DNA of 64,000 nt, taken from assembly GCA_945929965.1 (NCBI GenBank), contig CAMEOT010000003.1, positions 99,298 through 163,297 of the forward strand. Direction: 5' to 3'. Source of the DNA: an uncultured Lachnospiraceae bacterium. Lineage in GTDB: Bacteria > Bacillota > Clostridia > Lachnospirales > Lachnospiraceae. Shown in pieces: positions 32,581-41,591 of the stretch. Position 1 is the stretch's first letter. Each line of letters starts with the position of its first letter. The position numbers were made by a program, and so were the translations under genes. Below the pieces are notes generated by a model, which saw only the letters and a program-made list of their open reading frames with translations, was not told where the DNA came from and made no database searches.

Positions 32581-34983
32581 TTATTTCACAGCTTCCATAA
32601 AGTAAATCCGGGAGGAAAAATCCGGGAACAGTCGGGTGTCGGAATTATATCCAGTTCCGGCAAAAGCGGGCTTCAGTGCGATTCCTGCACGCATCAGGGT
32701 ATCTCCGTAAGCAGTCAGGTCTTCTTTTTCACCATCCATATTCACGAATCGCGAAAGAATCTCTTGTAATGCAGATCCCTGCTTGATATGAACCGGAGAA
32801 ACGGTGTTCACAAGGTCTCCGAAATCTTTCAGATTGTACTTGATATTCCTGCCGTAGAAATGATATTTCACATCCGGAAGTAACCCCACCGGTCGATAAC
32901 AGTCATGGGACTGGTTCGGAACTGCCAGGCACCGGAAGAACAGCCCCACTGCTCTTCTGCCATCCGGGGACACGCAGGTCCAGGATAAGGTTTCCGAGTC
33001 GGAATCCTCGTTTTCTGTTCCACGGTAAAAGGTTCCAAACTGGAAAACATCCCGCCATTTTTTATAAAGTGTAATCTGTTCCCGGATTGCGTTGAGATCA
33101 CTTCCGGACAGATCCTTTAAATTGCATTCATATCCTAAGACGCCGAAGGAAGCTACCTGAAAACGGGTTTCAAGGGGCGTGATTCTTAAGGTCTGATGAT
33201 TTGGACAGGATGATACATGTGCTGTAAATACCGATAAGGGATATCCATAGCTGTAACTGTTCTGAATCCCGGTACGGCACAGTGCGTCAGTATTATCGCT
33301 TGCCCAGATCTGCGGGAAATAACTTAATATTCCCAGATCAAAACGATTTCCACCTGAACTGCAGCCTTCAAACAAAATTTCAGGGAAACGTGTGGTCAGC
33401 TCATCCATAATGTGATACAGCCCCAGTACATAACGATGTGCCGTCTCTCCCTGTTTCGCAGCCGGCAGATAAGGGGAATAAATATCACTGAAATTACGGT
33501 TCATATCCCACTTTACATAACGGATGTCTCCGGAGGAAAATACCTTCGTCATGGAATCTATTACATATTGCTGTACTTCGGGATTGCACAGATCCAAGAG
33601 GCGCTGATTACGTCCCTCGGAGTGGGGATGTCCCGGAATCATCATTGCCCAGTCGGGATGCTCTTGATAGAGACGGCTGTTCTCACTGATCATCTCCGGC
33701 TCTACCCAGAGACCGAAATCCATCCCCAGGGCTTTGATTTTTTTACTGAGGGAAGCAATTCCTCCGGGCAGCTTCTTCGGATCCGGTTCCCAGTCTCCCA
33801 GGGAGGAAGTATCGTCATTCCGCCCGGAAAACCACCCGTCATCCATGACGAACAGTTCGATGCCGACATCTGCTCCCGCTTTTGCCAGCTGTACAAGCTT
33901 TCTCTCATCAATCTTAAAATAACATGCTTCCCAGCTGTTTAACAGAACCGGACGAGGTCTTCTCTTCCACACTCCCCGCACAATATGCTCTCTAATAAAG
34001 GAATGTAACTGTCGGCTGAGTCCGCCATACCCCTTCGAAGAATAGCTTAAAACAGCCTCTGGTGTATCAAAATGCGTTTCCGGAGTCAACTCCCGGGAAA
34101 AGCTCTGTGGATTGATCCCGCTTACAAAGCGCAGTTTTCCATAAGAGTCTTTCTCAAGGGCTTCATAATGATTTCCACTGTAGATCAGATTACAGCCGAT
34201 ACAGGAGTCAAAAGTCTCACAGGTGTTCTTATGTCCCAGGATCATAAAAGGATTCGAGCGGTTCGAAGAGGTTCCCGTATAAGACGCATTTATAAATTTG
34301 CCGGAACGTAAGGAAATCTGTTCTCTGTGCATCTCTCTTGCCCAGGCACCGCTGAAATGAGTGATCACGGAATAATCCTCTGTCAGATCTAACTGTGCAC
34401 TGAGACATCGCTCCAAGGTGACAGATGTGTCACTGTGATTGATCAACCGTGCGCTTCTGGTAATGACATCACATTCTTCGAATACGGTATAAAACAGCTG
34501 CAACTCCAAATGATTCGTAACATCCTGCAAAACAATCTGAAGGCATTCCGCGGAATCAGTTCCCACTTCCGAATAGCTGTGAGGAAGTCCGGAATCCTGC
34601 AGGCACTGCTCTCTTTCCTTTAAAGTAATAATTTCATAGGAATCAAAAGTAAAGTCAGAGGTGACACTTCCGTCGGCAAATCTGACTTCCAGAAAAGGTT
34701 CTCTGATATCTCCCTTTCCCAACGTACCAACCTCCAAGCAGACATCTTCCATGGAGATCTGCGGATGTTCCCTGTCGTAGGTACAGGTGTTGCCCGGAGC
34801 GAAGGCTCTCTGTATGACAAGGGGCGCACAGGAGGAAGGATCCTGTGAATCCACAGTGATCCGCTCCCCGTAATACAGATGTTCTAAATGTCCGGTATTC
34901 ATGACACGTATTCCGTAGGTTGTGTGGGCTGTTTGTAAAAAGAACCATGGTCTTGTATCGGAATCTTTTACAATCTGAATCAT
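32581..34983 (-). CDS. Alpha-galactosidase, glycoside hydrolase family 36
   Basis: An 800-residue GH36 alpha-galactosidase expected to release galactose from melibiose- or raffinose-type sugars. It has the N-terminal beta-supersandwich, a central TIM barrel and a C-terminal beta domain. Catalytic candidates are the nucleophile Asp493 (K-W-D-M-N-R) and the acid/base Asp549 (S-S-G-G-N-R-F-D). W-F-S-G-R-N-D-D and E-P-E-M-I are further family motifs. No signal peptide, so it is cytoplasmic and works on imported sugar. AGGAGG precedes the ATG, 3 bases after the transporter stop. Confidence 0.93.
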   Translation of the reverse strand: MIQIVKDSDTRPWFFLQTAHTTYGIRVMNTGHLEHLYYGERITVDSQDPSSCAPLVIQRAFAPGNTCTYDREHPQISMEDVCLEVGTLGKGDIREPFLEVRFADGSVTSDFTFDSYEIITLKEREQCLQDSGLPHSYSEVGTDSAECLQIVLQDVTNHLELQLFYTVFEECDVITRSARLINHSDTSVTLERCLSAQLDLTEDYSVITHFSGAWAREMHREQISLRSGKFINASYTGTSSNRSNPFMILGHKNTCETFDSCIGCNLIYSGNHYEALEKDSYGKLRFVSGINPQSFSRELTPETHFDTPEAVLSYSSKGYGGLSRQLHSFIREHIVRGVWKRRPRPVLLNSWEACYFKIDERKLVQLAKAGADVGIELFVMDDGWFSGRNDDTSSLGDWEPDPKKLPGGIASLSKKIKALGMDFGLWVEPEMISENSRLYQEHPDWAMMIPGHPHSEGRNQRLLDLCNPEVQQYVIDSMTKVFSSGDIRYVKWDMNRNFSDIYSPYLPAAKQGETAHRYVLGLYHIMDELTTRFPEILFEGCSSGGNRFDLGILSYFPQIWASDNTDALCRTGIQNSYSYGYPLSVFTAHVSSCPNHQTLRITPLETRFQVASFGVLGYECNLKDLSGSDLNAIREQITLYKKWRDVFQFGTFYRGTENEDSDSETLSWTCVSPDGRRAVGLFFRCLAVPNQSHDCYRPVGLLPDVKYHFYGRNIKYNLKDFGDLVNTVSPVHIKQGSALQEILSRFVNMDGEKEDLTAYGDTLMRAGIALKPAFAGTGYNSDTRLFPDFSSRIYFMEAVK

Positions 34984-34986
34984 GCT

Positions 34987-36344
34987 TTAAGCCTCCTGAA
35001 TCTCTTTTAATCGTTCCTCGGTCAACTGATACTTCTTATGAAAGAAAATGACACCGATGACAAGGAGCAGAATGGGGAACAGTGTCATCGTCATACGAAG
35101 TCCAACCACAGAGCTTCCGGAAGCTCCTGCAGTTGCCGCAGCATCGCTGGTATCAGAGCTTAAGTTGCAGAGGTTCAGGCACAGGGATGCCACTAACGCA
35201 GCAATACCGGAAGCCAGTTTTACCACAAAGGTCTGCATGGAGAAAATGACACTCTCGTCTCGGCGATGATTTTTCCATTGACCGTAATCTACGGTATTGG
35301 CTAAAAATACGGTAGTCAGTACTGTCAGCATACCATTGGCGGCAAAGATCAGGAAGCCGGGAATGAACAGTAAAAATACAGTACTCATATTCGTAAAACA
35401 TAAAAGAAGCAATACAGCATAACCGGCAATTGCCATCAGGAAGCTGACATAGAAGATCCGGATGGTACTCATCAACTTACGAAGTAACGGGAACAAAAGC
35501 ATCATGGCGAGAATCTGTACTGCCCCGCCGAAGGTGTTGAACAGTGTATAGGAATTGTACCAGGTATCTCCGCCAAAATCGTATTTAAAGAAATAAATTA
35601 CCAGGTTGGAGGTGGTATAGACCGCGCAGTTGATCAGTACGATGGTAATGACCACTGCCATCGCCTGATCGTTCTGAATTAATGCCTTGAACATCTGACC
35701 GATGGAAGGTGCGTCCACATCTACCGTAGATTTTCCTTGATATTAATACAGGTAACGGCAATAAATATCACGAACAGCGCGGCAATGATCAGGGTGAACC
35801 GGGAAAATCCGACCCGCTCTTCTCCTCCGCCCAGGGCATTGACGCAGAGCATGGTGATCACGGTGATAATGGCAGAGCCTACACCGGCGCAGGAACGTCC
35901 CAGCGTAGACAATCCTTCACGCTCTTTTCCGCTGTGAGTAAATGCCGGTATCATGGACCAGAAGGGAATATCCATCATGGTATAGGTCACGCCCCAAAGA
36001 ATATAGGTGACTGCCGCATATGCTACCAGTCCATTGCCATTCAGTGCAGGCGGTGCCGAGAACATCAGATACAGAACAACAGCATTGGTTACTGTGCCGA
36101 TCATCAGCCAGGGGCGGAACTTCCCCCATCTGGTTCTGGTCTTTGCCACGATGACGCCCATGAAGGGATCGTTAAACGCATCGAACACTCTTGCAACCAG
36201 CAGAATGATACCCATGGCTACGGCGTTCACGCCTAAAATATCCTGATAATAATACAAAATATAGCTGGCAGACAGCATGTATACCATATCTTTGCCTACC
36301 GCACCCAGTCCATAAGAAATTTTTTCTTTTCCGCTTAAACTCAT
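34987..36344 (-). pseudogene. GPH-family sugar:cation symporter, frameshifted
   Basis: Two adjacent frames form one GPH/MelB-type transporter of about 450 residues. The 5' part (36344-35721, 207 residues) begins G-K-E-K-I-S-Y-G-L-G-A-V-G-K-D and ends early at I-K-E-N-L-R-stop. The 3' part (35718-34987, open from GTG) starts D-A-P-S-I-G-Q-M-F-K-A-L and supplies the C-terminal half. At 35731-35734 the run is four T (AAAA on the coding strand); a fifth A would restore I-K-E-K-S-T-V-D-V-D-A-P-S. So one base is missing, by mutation, slippage or a sequencing error. The GH2 gene lies upstream and the GH36 gene downstream in one operon. Confidence 0.85.
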
Positions 36345-36412
36345 GATTAATCCTGATCCTTTCTTTTGAAATCCTTTGAAATATTTCTCTCAAATGAAAC
36401 CCATTAAATCAA

Positions 36413-38842
36413 TTAAATCTTAATCTGAAAAGGTATCCGTACTTCCCCTGCCGTCAGTGACTGCAACAGCAAAGCTCCCTGACCGGATCTTCCCAGACTC
36501 TTAACATAAGTTCCACCCATGCCTCCCTGTAGGGCAATGGTGTCAGGTCCGATGATGGAGATGTCACCCTCCGTGATCAGACGAACCGGCTCCTGATAAA
36601 AGGGAAGGACATTTCCATGGTCATCCACTGCACGTATCCGCACCAGTGCCACATCATAGCTGTGCTGTTCCGTCAGAATGGTATGATCTGCTTCTGCTTC
36701 CAGCCGGATTTTGCGAACCGGTTCTTTGGTGACGGATTTTACGACTTTACCGTCTTTGATAGCGTCAAAACGGTATACGGTAGCTGTACCGCCCCAGTCA
36801 CCGATGTACTTCGTATACAGCCTGGTCACTTCTGCAAAATCGATATGATAGATCAGAAGCAGTTTTAAAGCCGTAAGATATAATCTCTTCGGAATGTGGT
36901 TCAGGCTTCCTCGCGCTACGAGATTCATGGCATCCGTGATCTCCTTTGCATGTTTCGGACGGAATCTTTCGTTCTTTGCAAAAGAATCTCCGATAAAATC
37001 ATCGATCAGGATGGGACCGTGCTTTAAGTGCTTATAAGGTGACATTCCCGGCAGATATTCCTTGATAAACCGGTCATTTTTGTACATTTTCACGCTTTCT
37101 GCATTGGATAGAATATAAATGTTGCCACGGTTACAGCCGGGATGCTCTCCGATATCCATGGAGGAAGTGATCTCCAGCACAGGAGTCTGTTCCTGCTCAC
37201 AGGCATAGATATTTGCAGCCAGCTTCGGATTCCGGAACATATCCATGACACCATGATAACAGATTCGGTCACCGCTTCCGAAGTCTTTGTGAGTATTGTA
37301 GTCAAACATGCACCAGCCGAAGCTTCCGGCGATATCGGGCTGACCTGCCACAGCATCCAGTACGTTGGCGTGGCGGATGGCATGCTCACTTCGACGTTCT
37401 TCGTTATCGAATGCCTTGGTGGGATACATATGTCCGTTGTATTCGCTGATCAGATAAGGCTTCTCCATGTCTGAGGTGACTTTTTTCTTAGAATTACAGC
37501 CGGGCATCTCACCGTCGTGCAGAAAATCATTATACGTATAGACATCTTCTAACAGATGACTTTTTTTCATGGCACGGACACCACCGGTAGGTCTCGTGGG
37601 ATCCAGCTTATGCGCCACAGCATTGGTCTTTTCGTAAAAAGCATCGTCATCCGGTGACTCATTGATGCGTATTCCCCATAAAATGATGGAGGGATGATTA
37701 CGGTACTGACGGATCATGTCTTCGGCATTTGCCACAGCCTGTGCTTTCCAGGAATCATCACCGATATGCTGCCAGCCGGGGAATTCCGTAAATACTAAAA
37801 GTCCCAGCTCATCACAGCGCTCTAAAAAATAATGGCTCTGGGGATAATGGGAAGTCCTTACGGCATTTAACCCCAACTCCTTTTTCAGAAGATCCGCATC
37901 CAGCCGCTGCATGCTCTTAGGCATGGCATATCCCACATAAGGGAAGCACTGGTGGCGGTTTAAGCCGCGGATCCGCAGCTTCCTGCCATTAAGATAAAAG
38001 CCGTCCTTTTTAAATACTGCTTCCCGGATGCCAAACGTGGTCTCTGTCTCATCCAGGAGCGTTTTGTCCTGATATAGCTGTGTCTTTAAAATATAGAGAT
38101 TAGCTTCTTCGGTGTCCCATAACAGAGGAGCGTTAATGGTTGCCGTGAGTGAGAGCTCCTTGTCGCAGGAAGCATCCGCAGAAACAGTCTGCTCGCACAA
38201 AAGCCTCCAGGATTCCTGCGCGGCTGCGGTACTTTTCGGCATGTAGTACTGTCGGATGGTCACGTTCTCATCGCTTGCAGTAAGTGTGATCTCAGAGGTG
38301 ATCTGCGCTGTCACGGGAGACGATCTGAAATCTATTGCTGTATGGACGAAGATATCCGAAAGGGAGACTTTTTCCTTCACTTCCAGCCGGACATCCCGGT
38401 AGATACCGCCATAGGTCATATAATCGATCACATAGCCAAAAGGCGGAACGTTTAAATTCTCTCTGCTGTCTAAGCGGACACAGAGCAGATTATCCTGTCC
38501 ATAGAGGACATTGTCCGTTAAATCTACGGTAAATGCAGTGTAACCGCAGTGATGCTCTCCCACTTTTTTCCCGTTACAAAATACAGTACTGTCATGGGCA
38601 GCTCCCTCAAAAGTAAGCAGGATCCGTTTTCCCTGCCAGTCCTTTGGAATCAGGAGATGGCGCCTGTATCCGCTGACCATCTGGTAGAGGGATTCGTCAA
38701 AATAATGAAACGGGGTCTCCTTACAGGTATGCGGCAGACGTACCGGCTGCAGCGTGTTTTCCGGATATTCCGGTGCCGCTAAACTGTCCTCAAACTGTTC
38801 AGTGAACAGCCAGTCGTCGTTTAAGTAAAATATATGTGTCAT
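36413..38842 (-). CDS. Glycoside hydrolase family 2 (beta-galactosidase-like)
   Basis: An 809-residue GH2 enzyme. It has an N-terminal jelly-roll sugar-binding domain (about 1-180, Y-R-R-H-L-L-I-P and Y-G-G-I-Y-R-D-V), an Ig-like domain, a TIM barrel from about 315 (R-G-L-N-R-H-Q-C-F-P) and extra C-terminal beta domains. Catalytic candidates are Glu395 (acid/base, R-I-N-E-S) and Glu467 (nucleophile, I-S-E-Y-N-G). The operon context favours a beta-galactosidase; other GH2 specificities such as beta-glucuronidase are not excluded. No signal peptide. A GGAGAAG site precedes the ATG. Confidence 0.88.
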   Translation of the reverse strand: MTHIFYLNDDWLFTEQFEDSLAAPEYPENTLQPVRLPHTCKETPFHYFDESLYQMVSGYRRHLLIPKDWQGKRILLTFEGAAHDSTVFCNGKKVGEHHCGYTAFTVDLTDNVLYGQDNLLCVRLDSRENLNVPPFGYVIDYMTYGGIYRDVRLEVKEKVSLSDIFVHTAIDFRSSPVTAQITSEITLTASDENVTIRQYYMPKSTAAAQESWRLLCEQTVSADASCDKELSLTATINAPLLWDTEEANLYILKTQLYQDKTLLDETETTFGIREAVFKKDGFYLNGRKLRIRGLNRHQCFPYVGYAMPKSMQRLDADLLKKELGLNAVRTSHYPQSHYFLERCDELGLLVFTEFPGWQHIGDDSWKAQAVANAEDMIRQYRNHPSIILWGIRINESPDDDAFYEKTNAVAHKLDPTRPTGGVRAMKKSHLLEDVYTYNDFLHDGEMPGCNSKKKVTSDMEKPYLISEYNGHMYPTKAFDNEERRSEHAIRHANVLDAVAGQPDIAGSFGWCMFDYNTHKDFGSGDRICYHGVMDMFRNPKLAANIYACEQEQTPVLEITSSMDIGEHPGCNRGNIYILSNAESVKMYKNDRFIKEYLPGMSPYKHLKHGPILIDDFIGDSFAKNERFRPKHAKEITDAMNLVARGSLNHIPKRLYLTALKLLLIYHIDFAEVTRLYTKYIGDWGGTATVYRFDAIKDGKVVKSVTKEPVRKIRLEAEADHTILTEQHSYDVALVRIRAVDDHGNVLPFYQEPVRLITEGDISIIGPDTIALQGGMGGTYVKSLGRSGQGALLLQSLTAGEVRIPFQIKI

Positions 38843-38870
38843 AAGTTCTTCTCCTTTTTTGCCTGCGTGT

Positions 38871-39446
38871 TTACTGCCTCTGTGTGATTCCGTACATGAG
38901 AATATTTACAACCTCATTTAAGGCGTCCACGTAAGTCAGATGGTTCTGCGCGAGGATATCTCTCTGGAAAAATTGCTCAATGGAGGCTTCCAACATCATT
39001 TTCACCAGGCAGATGGGAACCGGGCGGATACTGCCCTCTGCCATGCCTGTCTCGATCAGCTGGATCGTAGGCTCCCAGCCGGTCTCTAAACGAAGCTCCA
39101 CTTTATGGTAAATCTTAGGATATTTGTCGCGTAGGGAATACAGCTTTCTGAGGTCAATATTCTGATAGCCTTCCGGCAGGACACCTAAGATGCGATGCAG
39201 CTTTTCGATGGTTCCCAGCGCAGGATCCGTCAGGATCATCTGCTCGCTTTCCTTGATGGAGTCAAAAATATAATCTACCATGGCCAGGAACAGCGCTTCT
39301 TTGTCGTCATAGACCGTATAGATGGTCTTTTTACTGATGGAAAGTTCCTTTGCCAGATCATCCATCGTAAACTTCAGTCCTTTTCGATCGAAGACACGAA
39401 GGGTGGCATCCAAAATGTTTTTTTGCAGAGCATCTGTGGTATCCAT
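38871..39446 (-). CDS. TetR/AcrR-family regulator
   Basis: A 191-residue regulator with an N-terminal TetR helix-turn-helix (about 12-58: F-T-M-D-D-L-A-K-E-L-S-I-S-K-K-T-I-Y-T-V-Y-D-D-K) and a variable ligand-binding C terminus. GGAGGA six bases upstream selects ATG 39446; the frame is open to 39482. It is first in the galactoside operon and so the likely local repressor. A TetR rather than LacI or AraC regulator is unusual for such loci. Confidence 0.9.
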   Translation of the reverse strand: MDTTDALQKNILDATLRVFDRKGLKFTMDDLAKELSISKKTIYTVYDDKEALFLAMVDYIFDSIKESEQMILTDPALGTIEKLHRILGVLPEGYQNIDLRKLYSLRDKYPKIYHKVELRLETGWEPTIQLIETGMAEGSIRPVPICLVKMMLEASIEQFFQRDILAQNHLTYVDALNEVVNILMYGITQRQ

Positions 39447-39484
39447 AGGTATTCCTCCGTCTTTAGAATAGAATGCTTTCATAT

Positions 39485-39586
39485 GTTTCTATGGAAACTT
39501 AAATATAAAATTTAGTTTCCTTTGATACAAGAGTAGCATTTTGTAAAGGAATATTCAAGAAACGTTTTTACTAAAAAGAGTTTCCT
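39485..39586 (-). promoter_or_regulatory. Promoter and paired dyads upstream of tetR
   Basis: On the - strand TTGTAT and TATATT boxes with a 17-base spacer lie around 39525-39502. Two dyads of identical geometry, GAAAC-N16-GTTTC, lie at 39494-39519 (over the promoter) and 39559-39584. A third, tighter GTTTC-N4-GAAAC dyad (39485-39498) shares an arm with the first. These are likely TetR operators. Confidence 0.65.
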
Positions 39587-39603
39587 GAAATTGTGAAATA
39601 TAA

Positions 39604-39635
39604 CAAAAAACCAGCCAAACGAGTGTTGACTGGTT
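39604..39635 (-). terminator. Intrinsic terminator of the RNase E/G operon
   Basis: Read on the - strand, AACCAGTC and GGCTGGTT form an 8-bp stem with one T:G pair and an 11-base loop, followed by TTTTT. It lies just after the RNase E/G stop and before the tetR promoter region. Confidence 0.8.
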
Positions 39636-39648
39636 TATAAACAGGTTT

Positions 39649-40758
39649 TTATATTTTTTTCCATTGTTCTGCCAGAGTTGGATGGGACTTTTTACGGGTG
39701 ATCTCCACCAGACCAAGTGGTGTCATATCCACGATCCGGGGATGCATTGGATCTCCGGCGGTCAGCGTTTTCAGGTAGTCCAGAAGTTTCTGACGATTTT
39801 CCTTTTCTGCCATATTGATGAAGTCTACAATAATGATACCGGACAGATTCCGAAGACGTAACTGTCTTGCAACCTCTTCTGCCGCTTCGGCATTGACCTG
39901 GTAATAGGTCTCTTCTCCCATCTTCTTAGATTCATTTTTGCCGGAATTGACATCGATGACTGTCATGGCTTCCGTGGGCTCAATGACCAGATATCCGCCG
40001 CATTTCAGCCAGACTCTTGTATCCAGTGCCTCATCCATTCCCCGTTCGAGAGAATATAAAAGACGCAGGGAAATGGCAGGATCATCATACAACCGGAGGC
40101 TCTTCTGCTGCAAAAGCGGATGACTGCTTTCGGAAAGCTTGTGGAAGATCTCCGGGTCATCCGTAAGGACTTCACTGTATTCCGATGAATCTGCCAACTG
40201 CTCCAGTACCTCATAGATGACTTCAGAAGGCGCAAAAAGGCAGGTAAGGCATACTTTATGGTTCGCCTGATTCAAAAGGCTCTGAAGGGCTTCAGACGCA
40301 TTCTCAGGGGTAGAGCCGTTTTTGACAAGCTGCTGCTTCATCCGGGAAGGATCTGTGGTAACGGAAGCCCGCTTTGTTTTCTGGGCATCTCTGGTGACCA
40401 TGACCACCAGTTCATCCCCGGCTTTTAAGCTTCCGTCCGGCTGTCTGTTGGTAAGATGTGCCGTACCTGCTTCCCGTAGTGGCAGAAAGCACAGTTCCCC
40501 GGGCGCAATCTCCACGAAACAGGCATCGATGTTTTTCGCCACATTCTGTATTTTTCCCAGGTAGATTCCGCCAATCTTACTGGCATTCGAACGTAGCACC
40601 CGCACAGCGGTAATTCCACCGGAGTTCACAAGTAATGCCACATTTTTATCCCGAAGCTTCGTAAGTATCATTTTTCCGGTGGTACAGTCCGTGCTCTTAC
40701 GGATCTCATTTACTTCTTTTTCTCTTGCCGGTCTGCCGCCGGTGAGACTGCGGCTCAT
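39649..40758 (-). CDS. Ribonuclease E/G family protein
   Basis: A 369-residue RNase G-like endoribonuclease for RNA decay or rRNA processing. It has an S1-like domain (Y-L-G-K-I-Q-N-V...F-V-E-I...F-L-P-L), then the DNase I-like catalytic part with Asp in V-I-D-V-N-S-G-K and Asp in I-I-I-V-D-F-I-N-M. It lacks the long scaffold tail of E. coli RNase E. The start at 40758 overlaps the upstream stop (ATGA) and has GGAG seven bases before it; M-I-L-T-K at 40671 is the more family-like but weaker-RBS alternative. Confidence 0.9.
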   Translation of the reverse strand: MSRSLTGGRPAREKEVNEIRKSTDCTTGKMILTKLRDKNVALLVNSGGITAVRVLRSNASKIGGIYLGKIQNVAKNIDACFVEIAPGELCFLPLREAGTAHLTNRQPDGSLKAGDELVVMVTRDAQKTKRASVTTDPSRMKQQLVKNGSTPENASEALQSLLNQANHKVCLTCLFAPSEVIYEVLEQLADSSEYSEVLTDDPEIFHKLSESSHPLLQQKSLRLYDDPAISLRLLYSLERGMDEALDTRVWLKCGGYLVIEPTEAMTVIDVNSGKNESKKMGEETYYQVNAEAAEEVARQLRLRNLSGIIIVDFINMAEKENRQKLLDYLKTLTAGDPMHPRIVDMTPLGLVEITRKKSHPTLAEQWKKI

Positions 40759-41486
40759 TCGGCATCTCCGGAAGCTGCTTTGTAAGCTTCTTCGCTGTCA
40801 TAACCGATGGCATCTAAGGGAAGCAGTTCTAAGGCATCGCTTCTTAAATAGGTCTCTTCTCTGTTGACCATAAGGGCATTCTCAGGGAGGGGTTCTCCAT
40901 TTTCCGCAAATAATGCCTCCACTACCTGCATCGGTTTGATATTTCCGGCGCTGGATGCATCTACCAACAGATACAGGCTGTTACCATCCACGGCTTTCAG
41001 CTCATAGATGCCTTCTTTTAAATTGATTTCCCGGCTGCCTTTTTTGGTCTCCTTGGTGATCAGGATCTCGTCCTTTTTAAGGAAGCGTTCCACAGCAGGT
41101 GCCAGATCAAAATGAGGACCTCTGCCCTCCCGGAAGGTTACGGTATATCCGGCGGCAGCCACACTTGCCATGGCATTGCCCGCCTTATCCGGCAGGATCT
41201 TCACGGAAGTGATCTCAATGCCGGGTACAGATACGGCATTGAGCCGTGTCTTAACATCCTCGCAGGAAGTCAGGGAATATACTTCCAAATCCATATATTC
41301 TCCGTTGCTGGTCAGTCCCACGCCTAAGGGTGCGGCAAAGGACATGATCTGATGCGGGCTGAAGCCTCCGGTGTATGCTACATCCAGCTCCGCTCTGCGG
41401 TTGGCTTTCTGGAAAAAACGCATTACATCCAGATGGCCAATAAAACGTACCGGTCCGTATTTTTTGAATTTAATTCTTAATTTCAT
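40755..41486 (-). CDS. TIGR03936 family radical-SAM-associated protein (DUF2344)
   Basis: A 243-residue protein of the DUF2344/TIGR03936 family, always found beside or fused to the TIGR03960 radical SAM protein. Motifs are the start M-K-L-R-I-K-F-K-K-Y-G, F-I-G-H-L-D-V-M-R and G-F-S-P-H-Q-I-M-S-F-A-A-P-L-G-V-G. Function is unknown. ATG 41486 is preferred over the in-frame TTG 41531 because it gives the conserved start. It overlaps RNase E/G by 4 bases. Confidence 0.9.
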   Translation of the reverse strand: MKLRIKFKKYGPVRFIGHLDVMRFFQKANRRAELDVAYTGGFSPHQIMSFAAPLGVGLTSNGEYMDLEVYSLTSCEDVKTRLNAVSVPGIEITSVKILPDKAGNAMASVAAAGYTVTFREGRGPHFDLAPAVERFLKKDEILITKETKKGSREINLKEGIYELKAVDGNSLYLLVDASSAGNIKPMQVVEALFAENGEPLPENALMVNREETYLRSDALELLPLDAIGYDSEEAYKAASGDAE

Positions 41487-41591
41487 AATTTCTGTCAGAT
41501 TTCTATGCGGTCTTTCTTGAAAGACCTGCAATTCCCTTTCTTCTTATTCTTCAACATTCAATAACGTGCCATAAGGGTGTGTCTCGTACGA

